A DNA stretch of 64,000 nucleotides from Argopecten irradians (GCF_041381155.1 NC_091134.1:33609540-33673539), one strand, 5' to 3'. Shown: positions 1-13,275, numbered from the stretch's first letter. Notes: generated from the letters alone by a model not told the origin. Numbers and translations are program-made.

Positions 1-2395
1 CCGCCTGGTCACTCACCACGTAACCTTTGAACCCCCACTCCTTCCGTAATATGTCCGTCAGGAGGCGCCTATTGCCACAGGCTGGAACGCCATTTATTCT
101 TTTGATAAAAATAATAATTTGATAATATTATCTTTCATGTCACGTTTTAGTAATACACATTTGTTTCTGATGCCATTGGTTTGCTTTTTGAAAAAAAAGT
201 GTTGGGTAAATAATTTTTGTCAGTAACAACATAGCCAGTTTACATCTTTAAACATATATACATGTATTTGAGTAATAAACAAATGGAAGCTAGGCAGTTT
301 TTGTGGTGGATTTTTGCGCTGTAAATATAGAGTATACGAATTAATGTAATCAATTATATCATAATAGAATGGAACGAATAAAAGAATACCTATTAGTTTA
401 TAATATTGCATTACTCACCTATTAAAGCTACACATGAGGCTGTAGGTACCCGCCTCTACACACCGCCTGAAAGCGGGCAAGGAAGGTGAGTCGCCAATCA
501 CGTTCATTTACCTGGAATGAGTTATCAAGGCAGACATATTTAGATTATTTTGAAATCTTATGTGATTCCGGAACGATTCGGTTTTTACTATCAATATGGT
601 ATCAAGGTCTATAAAATCAAGCAGTACTGGTCTTATCGATAATCATTTTAAATGAAATTTAATACATTTAATATCATGGTTGAACATATCACAGCCTGTG
701 GTGTGAATGATGCTTTCAAGGGCTACAAAGACGACACGCAAAAATAACCAAACAGTAATTCGCGAAATTTAACGACTTAACAGTAGAAAAGCGTCACTTT
801 TCTGTGTTCTGTTTTGGATGGATGAAAGATATCCACCTTTGCATCAAATGAGAACCTTGATACGGGTATGTTTTCTGGACCGCCGTAGACGTCAAGATGT
901 TTACATCCGGAATTAACACGTATGTAGGTCGGGTTCCGTCCCTGAAGTCCCTGTACAAAGCGTTTAGCCAGAACTCCGCTGAGGAAGGGATCTTCACCGT
1001 AGGTTTCCTGGGAAAATGAAACAGACATTTCAACATTAACTGTTTACAGAAAGATATATTTGTTGTTGTTTGATATGTTACGTATTTTAAACACAGTCAC
1101 TATACTGCTTCTACACACTGCAGGAATTCGAAGGTGTAAGATGTGTTTTTAATCCCAACTTTGTCATCATCAAGGTGACTAAATTTGGAATCTAATGTTT
1201 TCTCTTCTTTCTAAACAACTTCGTTCTATTCACGGTCTTCCTTGACTTTTCAAATTAAGTTGAGTGTTGCTCATGTGAGGAAGATTTTCTATTTACTGAT
1301 TGAACAATTACTTTGTCTGTTGTCAATGAAATGTGGCCAGAGCTACAGGAAGTAGCCTGCTCGGAGTCTTCGATAATATCGTTCATTGAGACAGCACTAC
1401 AGACAACATTCCATCGCTGCGGATACAGATAGAGTATATATGCAGCCATCGCACATGCGTCTAATTTAGCTGGGAGGTAGTTATAAAAGTACCTTAACTT
1501 TTAAATACACAAAATACATAAACAATCAAGATACATATTAGTTTATTTGAATATTAATCTATTCTTCATGTCAAAACATTAACTTAATTCAATTAAGTAT
1601 ACCTGGTTTCGTCCCCACAAAGGGTGTCGCATGATGTTGATTACGGGACTGAAACAGCTGATCCCCTTGTGGTCCCCATATTCATGGTGTATCTGGTAGT
1701 AGTTATATTTGGCGCGGACTTCAACTGCAGTCGCTTCCGCTACATCATGTACGACGTCAGTACTTAAAAATAATAAGGGAAACAAAAACAAAACTGTATA
1801 CAAATGAAATCCAATTGTTGATTGTGATGTCCGCTATTGTAACATGGTAAGAATGAAAGTACTATTTATCCTAAATGCAAATAAATAATTTATTTATTTA
1901 TTCTGGCTCCATGTCATGTTTTTTATCATTATCAATTGACACCTTTTTTAAAGAAGCAATTGTTGAATTGAAACGATTCATTGAATAAAATATTAACAAT
2001 TACGCTTTATTTACCATAAAACAAAGATGGCCTTACCAGAAGGTTGCGGCTAATCCTAATGCTTGTGGAAATGACGTTGCATTCCCAGAACTTCCGTCAC
2101 CTCGGAGGCATTCCGTATTCCAACTATATGTTCCTATGCCGAGTCGATTTATTGGTGGGGCTGGCCCTCCCTTGGGCCCGGATCCACCTCTGCTCATCTG
2201 CATCATGATCTCCTCCAGTGTCAATCGTCCAACCAAATCGTCAACGCGTGTGTCCCATGGTAACGAGGTGTTCCGGAAGGGGTAGTCTGCACTGAGTGTG
2301 GAACTAACCCAAAATAGTGTCAATAAAAACACTAACGTGTATTGGTCGTTTAACTTTGATCGAAACATGACCGGATCACAACGGAGGGCGGACAT
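1..2395 (-). CDS. GH3 family beta-D-xylosidase-like gene, 5' part (gene A, frameshifted)
   Basis: This is the 5' part of a secreted glycoside hydrolase family 3 enzyme, expected to release terminal xylose or similar sugars from oligosaccharides. Exons read on the minus strand are 2395-2037, 1762-1603, 1007-837, 511-419 and 98-1 (cut by the window edge), all with AG/GT borders. Exon 1 starts with a hydrophobic signal peptide ending near STLSA, followed by PFRNTSLPWDTRVDDLVGRL. Exon 2 has CFSPVINIMRHPLWGRNQ, exon 3 has ETYGEDPF and GCKHLD, and exon 5 has KGYVVSD with the nucleophile Asp at 10-8. Exon order and phases match the neighbouring gene at 3763-12211, so the two are tandem duplicates. 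Exon 4 is 93 bp against 92 bp in the paralogue: an extra base near 478 shifts the frame and gives an in-frame TAG at 430-428, before the nucleophile. It is therefore either a pseudogene or carries an assembly indel. The family call is firm; the substrate is inferred. Confidence 0.85.
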
Positions 2396-2424
2396 CTTTA
2401 ATCCAGCACGCGCCGTTCTGGTAA

Positions 2425-2432
2425 ATTATATA
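2425..2432 (-). promoter_or_regulatory. Candidate TATA box of GH3 gene A
   Basis: The minus strand reads TATATAAT about 30 bases upstream of the first ATG at 2395. If the box is real, transcription would start very close to that ATG, which would favour the internal Met at codon 10 as the translation start; that Met also begins a more typical signal peptide. In an AT-rich genome such a match can arise by chance. Confidence 0.3.
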
Positions 2433-3630
2433 GCCTAACATATGACCAACCAAGCGTGACTACAGTCAAGCATCATATGACAGCCCCAGGCACATTGTTT
2501 ATCCCGTCACAGGACACAAATAACTTTATTTGATGGATAGTCTATCAGTAAAGCACAAGTTTAACTCACATTGTGCATTTTCTAAGAAATATAAATAATT
2601 ATGTTTATGAAAAGAAAATTTATTGTTATTATATATGCATAATCTTGTACGTAAATGTATTTGTCTTGTACGTAGCGTTTAAGGTTTATGAATCTAACAC
2701 TATGCTTAGTGATAAGCCCTCAAATGGTTGTCAATTGATGTAACATCCTTGATGAAAGTGATGTTATAATAGTATTGTCTAAATATTGTGAACCGCATTA
2801 TTTTCTCGTATACAATGTTTCGTGTCCTTATCATTTCCGACATATTTTCAAATACATAATTGTGAACAGGGGTTCTTACTAAAAATCGTTTTTACAATTC
2901 TTTCGAATTTGCGTCAGACCTTTCTCACGAAAGTATGCGAAAATATGTACCTCTCGAAAATGAAGTGTTTTATAGTAATGACTTTAACAAGTATTCTCAT
3001 AAATACATAAGAATCCAAATTAAACGTGAGACTAGGTTTGGATTTATATTTTTCGTTGTACACATTCTTATACAATCCATAATGGATAGCTTAACTCGGG
3101 ATAACACAAATACATACTGGTGACAATTTCTAGTTGTTTTTTATCTTTATCCATGAGCATCCTTCAACATATATTTGTTTTGTACAATCTAACAAATTAG
3201 ATTTTCTAGGAATTTAAGGTAATGCGTTATTTGAAAGAGTATTTTCTCTTCAGATAAGTTCAGAAAGACATTCTGCAAAGTGTCCAATAAAGAAAATGTA
3301 GCCCATTTTTATAAAGTGTTTTTGTTCATATTCTTTCTTATTAGAATAATGCCATTGTTTGTTTATATTCCCTTGTGTATTGCGTATATCAGTATTCAAA
3401 CGATAATACACTCAGTCGGTTAAACAACATATTTTAATTTAACAAAAACATCGAAAAATATAGATTACATAAAATCAATTCCATGATAAGTCGATGTGTG
3501 AGTTAATGTAACTTTAATGTAATGAATAAATGAACAAAGTGTTTTTATTTCAACAAAATGATAGTAAATGATATTCGTTTTATCAAATTAGGCATAGGTA
3601 TGGTGTTCAATAAAGCAAATGCTATCTAAA

Positions 3631-3636
3631 TTTATT
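3631..3636 (-). other. Candidate polyadenylation signal of GH3 gene B
   Basis: AATAAA on the minus strand lies about 130 bases past the stop codon at 3765-3763. It is a consensus hexamer at a plausible distance, but chance matches are common in this AT-rich sequence. Confidence 0.3.
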
Positions 3637-3762
3637 ATCATTTTTTTTAATTTAATTGTATACTTATAACATTAACACAATGCGTATATTTTCTCAATTA
3701 CAAATCTTAAACAGAGTTGTTGTCTTACAGAGTGACTTATTAAGGAAATAAATCTTTTTTTG

Positions 3763-6700
3763 TTAAAGAAAAGATACCGCTCCAGTAATTTCAAATTCTC
3801 GTATAAGAATATTGGAAGGTACGGTCATCGTTTGATTAGGTAGTTGTCCACCAATATAGATCCTCATATTGCCTGGATAATGAGAAAATAAAGAATCCAT
3901 AGATAAAGAATACCCCTCCATTACAACGACAGATTAGTAACAGTTACATGCATATTTAACGATGATTTTATTTTAAAAGAGTATAGTATATAAATCTATG
4001 TAATTGCGTTTGAAGTCAAATATGTTAATTTTCTCCATAAGGCATTCTTTTTCAAGGAATCTTTTTCTCATGACATACCCTTTCAATTTCAAAATAGACA
4101 TTTCTTCGAATAAATATCATCATCAAAATATTATTTCTTGATGATTCGTTCACTGCAAAATAGGCGAGAATTTTATTTGAGTTTTGGTACAAAGGTTAAT
4201 AATTACCTGGTTCTATAGTAAATTTTTTGCCTGTCCATACCGCCATGTCTCTCGGCTCTATCTCCAGTTTACACGTAACACTATCATTAACCTTTATGAA
4301 TACTCTTTCAAATGCCACCAGCTGAATTTTGGGCATTTTCATTTTTGTCGTAATCCATTCTAAATATGCCTGAATCACCTACAAGCAAGACAATGGAATA
4401 TATTTAGAAATATCTAAAACTCGTATGACTTTAGATATATTATTTACATATATATATTTATTATTTTATACATTGTAGTAGCCATTCCTTACACAACCAA
4501 ACGCTCATCTCTAAGTCAAAGTGAGGCGCCAATTTAGATGTTTGGAAGAAGAAAAAATGATACATCATTCATGGAAACAACAATATCAGAAAGTTATGAA
4601 GTATACATTTTGTCCATTGGGCTTCCATTAATGCAATAAAAATCCCTGCTAACGTAAATTTTGGTGAGTGTATGGCAAATATTTTGACAAAGTATTAATT
4701 ATTCTTTCACTTGTGTAATGCATTTCGGTATAAAAGTACCTCCAAACAAAAGTTGTAAGTTTTTTTTTTCTTATTGATAAAATCATTTGAGTGTTTTCTT
4801 GGAAATGATGTTTAAAGTTTCCAAAATTAGGACATTTTTTTAAGAAAGGGAAGCTAAACCGTTACCTCGTCTCCATCATAGGGTCCACTGTTGCCGACCT
4901 TCACATCAACTCCTACAGGATGGCCAGCTTGAATTCGAGGCGGCAACGTAGCTTCTAAATAATGAAATCTGGAATACGATAGGCCATATCCAAAAGGAAA
5001 AAGTGGATCTCCAGAGAAATAGCGGTAGGTCCGTCCTTCCATTGTATAGTTAGTTATAGGAGGAACCTGTAACGATGATTTAAGTGCTGAACGTCGTTAC
5101 ATATTGTAGGCTTAAAATGTGGAAAACAGCATCAATGTATAATATTTACATTTGATTCCCTAGATGGCTGAGACAATGGTAAGATTAATGGATAAACATG
5201 GTCACGTGTAGATATCACATGATGTCAGGTAGTCAAATATCTTTTCATATCGTATGTAAAACTAGTGGAACAGTCCAGCCATTTGTTATATAACCAATTC
5301 GGATTTAATATTTTTCTTTGTATTGTGTTTAATTTTGATATGCATATAGGGTATTTACATGTACCTGATTCGCATAGTGTGGCCATGTAAATGGAAGTCT
5401 GGCGGCAGGGTTAGAGTTATCTCCCTTGTTGGTGAGGACGCGGAATATCGCCTCTCCTGTGGCCTGGGCGGGAAAGAAACATTCCAATATGGCGGCGACA
5501 CGATCGTTCTGTTCTGCCCAGGTGATGTTCAAAGGACCGGTGTTGAATAGAAGCAATATAACTGGTGCAGTGCCTGCAGTGTTTGGTAGATGTGTTGAAT
5601 ATTAGTATCGTGCATTGGAAATTAAAAATTGTGACAAAATAGATGGATGCAATCAGTAAGATTTTCTATGAGTGTGTATGTAAAAAAGCAATGAGTCTTT
5701 AGAACAAACATTCAATGTAGTATTAATTCGTTAGTCAGCAAAGGATACTGTCTCAGTACTAATGTGGTTGTTCCATATTTTAAAATTAAAGTAGTAATGA
5801 ACTTGATTGCTCCGAACCTAGTTCCCGGAAAATATAATCTTAACAATAAGTGATATTCAAATATGTCTCTTCAATATCAGAACATTTTGTCGAGTCATTC
5901 AAACAAACAGCGGGCAAATTTTGCTCTAATTTTTCACCAGTCAATCTAATTCTTCTTGAACACTAAAACACTTTTTTACTTTCTCTCTACCTGAAAACTG
6001 AACAGCATCCTTCAGAAGTTGCAGTTGCTGGCCTGGTAAATCCATACTACTTCGGTCATTGCCTTCAGCTTCAAGTTCCTGACCTAGAATATGAAATGGA
6101 AACAATGACAATCTTTAACCACTTCACTTCGAAAACAAATTTCAAACAGACGAATAAAATTTTGGATAAGCATTGTATATTATGGTATATGATACTTAAC
6201 GCATGGGGCCGACATATCAACACAAGCCCTCCACCTCTAGGTCGTGAGTTCGAATCCCTTGTGGGGAAGTTGCCAGTTATTGACCGCTAACCGGTGGTTT
6301 TTCTCCGGATACTCCATCAACAAACCTGGTACGTCCTTAAATGACCCTGGCTTTTAATAGGACGTTAAACTGATAAAACCAAACTTATCGCATAATGAGC
6401 TATACTTTAATATCCCGAAGGTATATGTTATATATGTTTGATAGCAACCGAGGTATGATAGAAATCATTAATATTGTTATAGACTTTTTCACCCGACCAA
6501 TATGTGTCAAATCTCACCTGTGCCGAGACAGACGAACACGGCTTCGGTATTCGCTACAGCGACCTTGACCTGTGTGACGTTGTAGTGTTCACACCTGTTG
6601 TCATGGCAACCTTGTGCGTATTCTGTTGAACTTGACAAACGTTTTAGTCCATCCAGAGGCGTTGTAGTGTATTGACTACTGACACCGGGAGTGTAATCAC

Positions 6701-9700
6701 CAAATAGCTCGTAAATGTTGTTTGCCATCGGTCCAACCACCTGTAACATCAAATAACGGCAACATAGGTGACGAACGATGACCCAATTTATTACACACGA
6801 TGTTTTTCATTCAATAGTCGGTTAAATCACTCGTTCATCTTTCATTCAATATTTTTTAGAGATTCGTATGCGTTTCATTTAACCATGCCAGTTTTTATTT
6901 AGTATCATAACAAATAAGGCGAGAATCGAACTCTCGTCAGTTGGATTGCTTATTCGAAATGATGGTGTTTTGTAGTTTTAAATACAAACAAGTACATAAC
7001 AAAGTAATACACTGAATCCATTTTTTTTCAATTTTAAGAATTAATTCAACATTAATTTTGATCACATTTTCTTTACTTTCTACAACGACCAACACTATTC
7101 TTTTGTTATAAAGGTACAAAAGATTAGTAGTCTGGTCAATAAAACACAAAGGAACAATTTTATTTATTTGCAAGAAAATAATAAAGACTTACTGATGTTT
7201 TCTGAAACATTCTTTGAAATGGCAGTAAATTGTTGACATTCTTCAACAAAACAAAAGACTTCATGGCAGCTTTTAATGACAAAGCTCTGTGATCATTACT
7301 TTGAATGTTGGAGAGATTCAGGAAGTTGTACGGGTTTTTGTTATCGGGGTCAAACTCGCCGAGGCGCATTCTAGTGTAGAACAATGGTTTCACGCTTGAA
7401 CGAATAACATCCTCCTTCAGTTTTCCAGATTGCATGGCTTCAACTGTAAACATGAAAATAAACGCTTTCTATATCGATTTTATGGATAGCCAAAGATACA
7501 AGAACAACTACATTAATATATTCAGTCTGTAAAACCGTACGTCAGTATTTTTTCTAATTTACTATACAATTCAACGTATATATTAGTGGTGTTCCGATTA
7601 ATCGAGTTGGCCTATCGTTGGTTGAGGTGTTTGATCAATTAATCGAGTAAGAAATCTGTAATCTAGTTTGTCGGAATTTTCCGACACCATGATAAACGGA
7701 GGAAAAGTTAACTGATCATTAAAACATGCCAAAAAAAATCATAGAGACCTTGTTTAAAATAATTCCCTTGTGTGTGGTTGCCACTCATATAAGTTCAAAT
7801 TTTAAGCGTCTAGACGAATTGAGAGCACTACGTAGTAATATCAACATTCAGATGAGCATGATTTGTGAAGAAAAACATGCCAGCACAGAGAGGCCTCGCG
7901 ATCGTAAGCCTTTGAGGTAAATTTTTATATGAGACTTGTTTAAACATCAAGGAAAAATAATCGATTTTAATCCGATTATTGATTGGTTAAAATAAAACTG
8001 ATGATCACCATGAAATTTCAACCGATTCCCGATAATACTATATATGCTTCTTGTGTAGATTACATTCCTTTTTGACATCTTGGGTCTACTTCCAATATTA
8101 ACAAGGGGTCCCAGAAGGATCTTGGCGCCCACCAAAGAATGATCTATGTCTGACAATGGAAAGAGAGACCTTTCCCTGCTTTTCAAACTTTTTCAAACAT
8201 ACTACAAATAAAATTTGAGACAGAGCGCTTCAGTACTTTCTGAGAAACAGTGGTGAATTCCAGATCAGTCCAAAGGTACTATGCACAACTAGGGCCAAGG
8301 GGGAACCTACGCATGGAATTTGTGAAATATCCCTTTAGTACTTTCTGAGAAATAGCAGTAACAAATTAAACTATCAAAATCCAAGATGGCCGTCGGTCGG
8401 CTATCTTGTTGACCGATCGGTCCCAAAATGAAATATCGACAATTATGGCCCTGGGGAACCTACATGTACATATGAAATTTGAAAAAGATCCTTTCAGTAA
8501 TTTTTGAGAAATAACGGTAGCAAACTTTAACTATCAAAATCCAAGATGGCTGCCTGGCGGCCATCTTGTTCACCGATCGGTCATAGAAATTAAATATGCA
8601 CAACTAGGGTCCTAGGAGAACCTACATATGGAATTTGAGAAAATTCCCTTCAACACTTTCTGAGAAATAGCGGTAACAAACTTTAAACTATCAAAATCCA
8701 AGATAGCCCCCGGAAGGACGGACGGACGAAAGGCGATTTGAATAGCCAACCGTCTGGTAATGGTGGGCTAATAAAAGTTACTGATTATCGAAATAAAACA
8801 TATAATAAGCAGTATAGTCTAAACTCTATCAACAAATAGTAATAAATAGCAAATTAAAGAGTGAACAGATATTGACTAAAAACAATGAAAACGGATCCAG
8901 GAGTTTCGGAACTTAAAGCGTTATCTAGCTTTTTTCCGTTCTTTGATTACCCTAATTTAATTTCATTACAATGAAGTAATTTATTATGTTTGTATCACAC
9001 CGAAATAATTGATATGACCTAGTTTCTTGGTAGGATTTTTTTATACGAAACAATAGAACTTAAAATAAACGCAAGTATAAAGTTTGAAAGTGAAACGCCA
9101 AACAAGTAGTAAACATACTCATTGAGATATAGACAGGTTGGGCTTCATTTTCCGACAGCTGATGATGATGATGATTGTGATGATGAGATGATGATGATGA
9201 TGGATGATGATTGATGATGATTACAAACTAGCCAAACACGCGATAATAAGTAAACATACTCATTGAGTTATAGACAGGTTGGGCTTCATTTTCCGACAGC
9301 TCCAGATTACAACCAGCGTTCATACACAGTGCCACGGTATCTACGGAGTTGTTGAGGTAGTGATGGAAGTGTATGATGTTCTCAATGGCTTCCTCGTCAC
9401 TCACCACGTAACCTTTGAACCCCCACTCCTTCCGTAATATGTCCGTCAGGAGGCGCTTATTGCCACACGCTGGGACGCCATTCAATCTAAAAAGCAAATA
9501 TTGTTCCTCAAATTGCACCAAAATAATTTACGTCAAATTGACATATTTGTGTCAGATTTCTGTCAAGATTTAAAGGTCCACTACTTTTCCGAAATAAAAA
9601 GTTTCTTAAAAACAATACTAATATCAGAAAATATATATCGATATCCCAAGATTAGGTTACAACAACAAACGAATGCAAGATTATTTGTGTAATCCATGTT

Positions 9701-12211
9701 AACACTAAATATTCACTTCGCTGTATTGTCGTCTGGCGTAGTGATGGTCAACTAACGTGCGATAATTAGGACGACGGCGGGAAATATAAGGCGGCCCGCG
9801 TTATAAAAAAATACATTTTATTTTAATTAAATTTTTAATTATAAGCTAATAATTTTTGCGACTCTACAGAATTATCAATCTCGTTTTTACATCGCATCAA
9901 AAAAATAAAAGTCGTTTCGGAAAGGTAGTGCGCCTTTGATAATTATCATACTGTGAGTTTCGTCACATACGTGAAAAATAAACGGAAATATTTATCAGTG
10001 TTGTATATAAATGGTGTGGAGTGTCGGTATATCGTTGACCTGTTCGTTGTTAATTTGAGTTCCCTTCACGAAATGGGAATTTTGAAAAGAAGGGGAAAAG
10101 AAAATACGTTGAAATAATGAAAAATCTAAACAAAAAATAAACACACAAACAAACAAAGTTAGGTTTGTGTATATATATATAATAAACACACACACATTTA
10201 CTGACCTATTGTAGCTGCACATAAGACTGTAGGTACCAGCTTCAACACAGCGTCTGAAAGCTGGTAGGAAGGTGAGTCGCAAATCCCGCTCAGTAACCTG
10301 TTAAACAAACTTAAAGTAATGATAACACTTTAACGTCTTATTTTAGCATTATTTTTAAGGTCTGAAAGTGGGAACCATAATATCTGATTGAAAGACCCTT
10401 TCACTATAGATATTGGAAAAGCACCAGAAATCTTACATAAAGGGTCTAAATTTACAAAAATACTGTTCAAAAGGCTCATAAAATAGGGTAGCATAATCGA
10501 AAAAAATATTACCTCCTTGAAATGAATACTTTGAAATAAATTTCCAACCAAACATATCAAAAACCCAATAGGGAATTATGGCCCCCTAAATTCCCCCCCA
10601 CATAACTCCGACGGACATATGACTTATTTTCCATTTACTTTCAAAACTCCTTTTTTCATCTATATGAGAAAAAAAGTTTGATACAAGAAAATTGACTTCT
10701 AATGTTAAAGTTGTCATTATGATAGATCTGATTGATAGACAACTATAATTCTCTCTATCAAAATCTCATTGTTATCTATCATTTAAATTTCTTTATGGTA
10801 TTTATTTACCTGAGCATTGAAAGAGAAGCGTGACACAGGTATGTTGTCTGGTCCACCATGTGCATCGAAGTGTTTACATCCAGCACTGGCCCTAATGTAT
10901 CTGGGGTGTCGACCTTGCAGACCTTTCACGAACTGCGCTGCCAGAACTCCACTCAGATAGGGATCCTCGCCGTATGTTTCCTGTAACAGAAGGATAGTAT
11001 ATGATCTGTCAGTATTTCGACAATCGTCTTCATGAAAAAAAAATGAATTAAATTTCAGTCAGCCATCCAAAGAAATACAAGAGATACAAAAAGAAGCATT
11101 TTTTATTGCCTTCAAAACCCGTAAAATTTTGAAATAAATAAATCTTAAATAAAAATGTATGTTTATATACAAAACCTGGTTCCGCCCCCACAAAGGGTGC
11201 CTCATGATGTTGATAACGGGACTGAAACAGCTGGCCCCTTTATGGGTCCCGTACTGGTGACGTTTCTTGTAGTCATTATATTTGGCGCGGACCTCTATCC
11301 CTGTGGCTTCAGCTACTTCATGTAAGATTTGGGTACTGGAAGCAGAATCAAAACATTATAAACAATGGGTCTTATTAGGTTTCACTTTCATTTGAAATTG
11401 ATACATACAAATGTACAATAAACAGGCACAAAGCAATGCTTAATCGTATATCATGTTGAAATAAAATGTTATTGACAGTGATTTTTGCATTTCCATAGCT
11501 TGTACTAAAACCTTAACCATGCTCAGTTGGCCCCTTGGATCTCTTGCAATTCTCAATATTTTATGTTTTCTCACTTAAAATGATTGTCCAAGAATACTAC
11601 GTATTATCTTACAGTAGATTAATACATATTTATTTCATTATTCCCTCTCTAAAAGACGTCATAATTCCCTCTCTAAAAGACGTTAGCTAAAATTGACTTA
11701 TGTTGAGTAAAATATCAAAATCTTACAATATAGATTAGGAATCATTCGTTCAATTTCAATTGAACTACGAGCGGCCAATCCAAACATAGCTTGTTTGCAT
11801 GTGTGTGATAATAAAATATTTATGTATGCCTACCTGTTGATGTTATTTGTAAACATACCTGAATGTGGCTGCAAGGCCTAGAGCTTGTGGGAAGGAGGTA
11901 GCATTCCCTGCATACACGTCCCCTCGAAGACACTCTGTATCCCAGCTATAGGGTCCGATCCCCAGTCGGGGTATGGGTGGGGCTGGCCCTGCGTTCGGCC
12001 CTGACCCTCCTTTGCTCATCTGAAACATAATTTCTTTGGCCGTCAGACGGCCAACGAGATCGTCTACACGCGTATTCCATGCTAGAGATGTATTCCTGAA
12101 TGGGTAGTAAGCTTCAGCATTGTGTGATGACAGGATGTAGACAACATTCAGTGTTATTGTCCATAGAGATTGTAACGGGAACTGAACACGATCGAGATTC
12201 ATTCTGTACAC
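3763..12211 (-). CDS. Secreted GH3 beta-D-xylosidase-like enzyme, complete 12-exon gene (gene B)
   Basis: The exons, in order, are 12211-11859, 11335-11176, 10980-10810, 10297-10206, 9486-9260, 7443-7193, 6740-6518, 6083-5991, 5573-5365, 5066-4866, 4378-4207 and 3872-3763. All have AG/GT borders and agreeing phases, for 2262 nt or 753 residues, close to the ~750-800 usual for GH3 beta-xylosidases. Residues 1-34 look like a signal peptide; the ATG at codon 4 is an alternative start. The N-terminal catalytic barrel holds CFSPVINI (exon 2), the substrate-binding GCKHF (K207-H208) and KGYVVSD with the expected nucleophile D289. The C-terminal half holds EAEGNDR (497-503), the motif carrying the likely acid/base Glu, then FPFGYGLSYS and a fibronectin-III-like tail. 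The enzyme would cleave terminal beta-linked sugars from hemicellulose-type oligosaccharides, either in the gut or after secretion. Introns hold a SINE, tandem repeats and a stray exon-5 fragment. The family is certain; the sugar specificity is not. Confidence 0.93.
6200..6385 (+). mobile_element. tRNA-derived SINE, 5'-truncated
   Basis: The stretch has a Pol III B-box-like GAGTTCGAATCCC near 6245, then a conserved body through 'ccggtggtttttctccgg' and 'aaatgaccctggcttttaataggacgttaaac'-like sequence split by short gaps, ending in an A-rich tail. This layout is typical of SINEs common in bivalves. It sits in intron 7 of the GH3 gene, opposite to the gene's strand. The A-box end is missing. 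Confidence 0.7.
8220..8760. repeat. Degenerate ~165-190 bp tandem repeat in GH3 intron 5
   Basis: About three units repeat the phrases 'cactttctgagaaatag', 'actatcaaaatccaagatgg', 'ggccatcttgttcaccgat' and 'cacaactagggtc'. The array ends in a 'gacggacggacgaaagg' segment. It is non-coding, and the style is that of dispersed repeats with internal tandem units found in bivalve genomes. Confidence 0.7.
9108..9160 (-). pseudogene. Duplicated 3' end of GH3 exon 5 inside intron 5
   Basis: These 53 bases repeat positions 9249-9301 almost exactly (one difference seen, ...gagatatag against ...gagttatag). The copy includes the last ~40 coding bases of exon 5 and its splice donor (tcattga/gtatgt region), but it has no acceptor. 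It abuts a GAT microsatellite, which suggests replication slippage or repair copied exon sequence across the microsatellite. Confidence 0.8.
9161..9222. repeat. GAT/ATG trinucleotide microsatellite
   Basis: This is an interrupted run of GAT triplets between the exon-5 fragment and true exon 5 of the GH3 gene. It is purely intronic. Confidence 0.9.
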
Positions 12212-12929
12212 TACCTTTAGCTAGGTATACATGTGTGTAATGTACATGTGCCTTAGGGTTGTGTCTCGATCATATACATATACATGTACATTACGCTAGA
12301 CTGTTCACTCGTGAACACAGTCAGTCATTTTACTTTTTGTGTCTACTCATCCGTGACGTACGGGTGTATTCACATCAGTAAAGACCGTTGTTCTAATATT
12401 AGTTACAGATTCATGTAGACCCAATGCAGCTGCAATCCCAGACACCCTATATTATAGCTAACAGCACATATAAGAAAAGACAAACAGCGTTAATTTAGTT
12501 TAATTTTATATATATTAATCGCTTTGAACAAAGTGGATGTTATGGCTGTTGAAATGTATGCTCCTTCCGATATACCAGTTATACCCATTGACTGTACGTC
12601 TTCGACAACCACAAACCACCCATTATTGTGTAACAGTTCTGGTAAAGTCATGATCAAGGTGACGCTTAGTTAGAAAAATTAACGGATTTAGATAAAAAAA
12701 AGTACAAAATATCTTATAAGCATGTTGATTAATTCCAGATTGTGGTTATCTGAAAAGTAACCCTATAACATTAAAACCTAGCTAACATTAACAAAATAAT
12801 TCATTCAGGACCGGCTGTAACTTCTTGTACTTAGTCATAGTTATGCATATGAAAGGAATGATCAACATTCTGCACTATGTACAGAATTAATATATTCCGG
12901 AAAACGTTTTGTTTGTTTTGTTTGTTTGA

Positions 12930-13275
12930 TTATTTAAAGTCCTATTAACAGCCAGGGTCATTTACGGACGGCCTCCCATGTATGCAGTATGTAGCGTTTG
13001 TGAAGTGTGAGGTGGGTGTTTTTGGAGACTGCGGTGTGTTCGTGTTGTGTCTTCTTGTATAGTTGAACTGTTGCCTTTTTTTGTAGTGTTATATCACTGA
13101 AGCATGCCGCCGTTGTCAGACACCATACTGACAATGGGCGAACCAGTCGTCCCACTCCCTGCTTGCTGAGCGCTAGACACGAGCAGAAACTACCACTATG
13201 ACTTTGGTGTGTCTCGGCCAAGGAACAGAACCCAGAGCCTCTATCCTGGTGCCCTGGCCTACCCATAATGCTCCC
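12930..13275. mobile_element. Dispersed repeat, copy 1
   Basis: The stretch shares phrases with 25536-25830, including 'ccagtcgtcccactgcc', 'gctgggcgct', 'agcaggaacagaaac' and 'tgtgtctcagtcagggaacagaacc' in slightly varied form. It opens with a SINE-tail-like 'cctattaacagccagggtca'. It is non-coding; ORFs across it are by-products of the repeat. Confidence 0.6.

Larger units (their letters stand above)
2396..3762. other. Intergenic spacer between the tandem GH3 genes
   Basis: This 1.37-kb stretch separates the stop codon of the complete GH3 gene from the start of its paralogue. It is AT-rich. I see no exon with splice borders and no recognisable repeat. It should contain the 3' UTR of the right-hand gene and the promoter of the left-hand gene. 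Confidence 0.6.

Noticed and set aside
7580..8045. Possible hAT-type element starting 'tagtggtgttccgattaatcg'
   Set aside because: The left end looks like a hAT terminus and 'aatcgattttaatccgatta' recurs, but no matching inverted right end or 8-bp target duplication was found.
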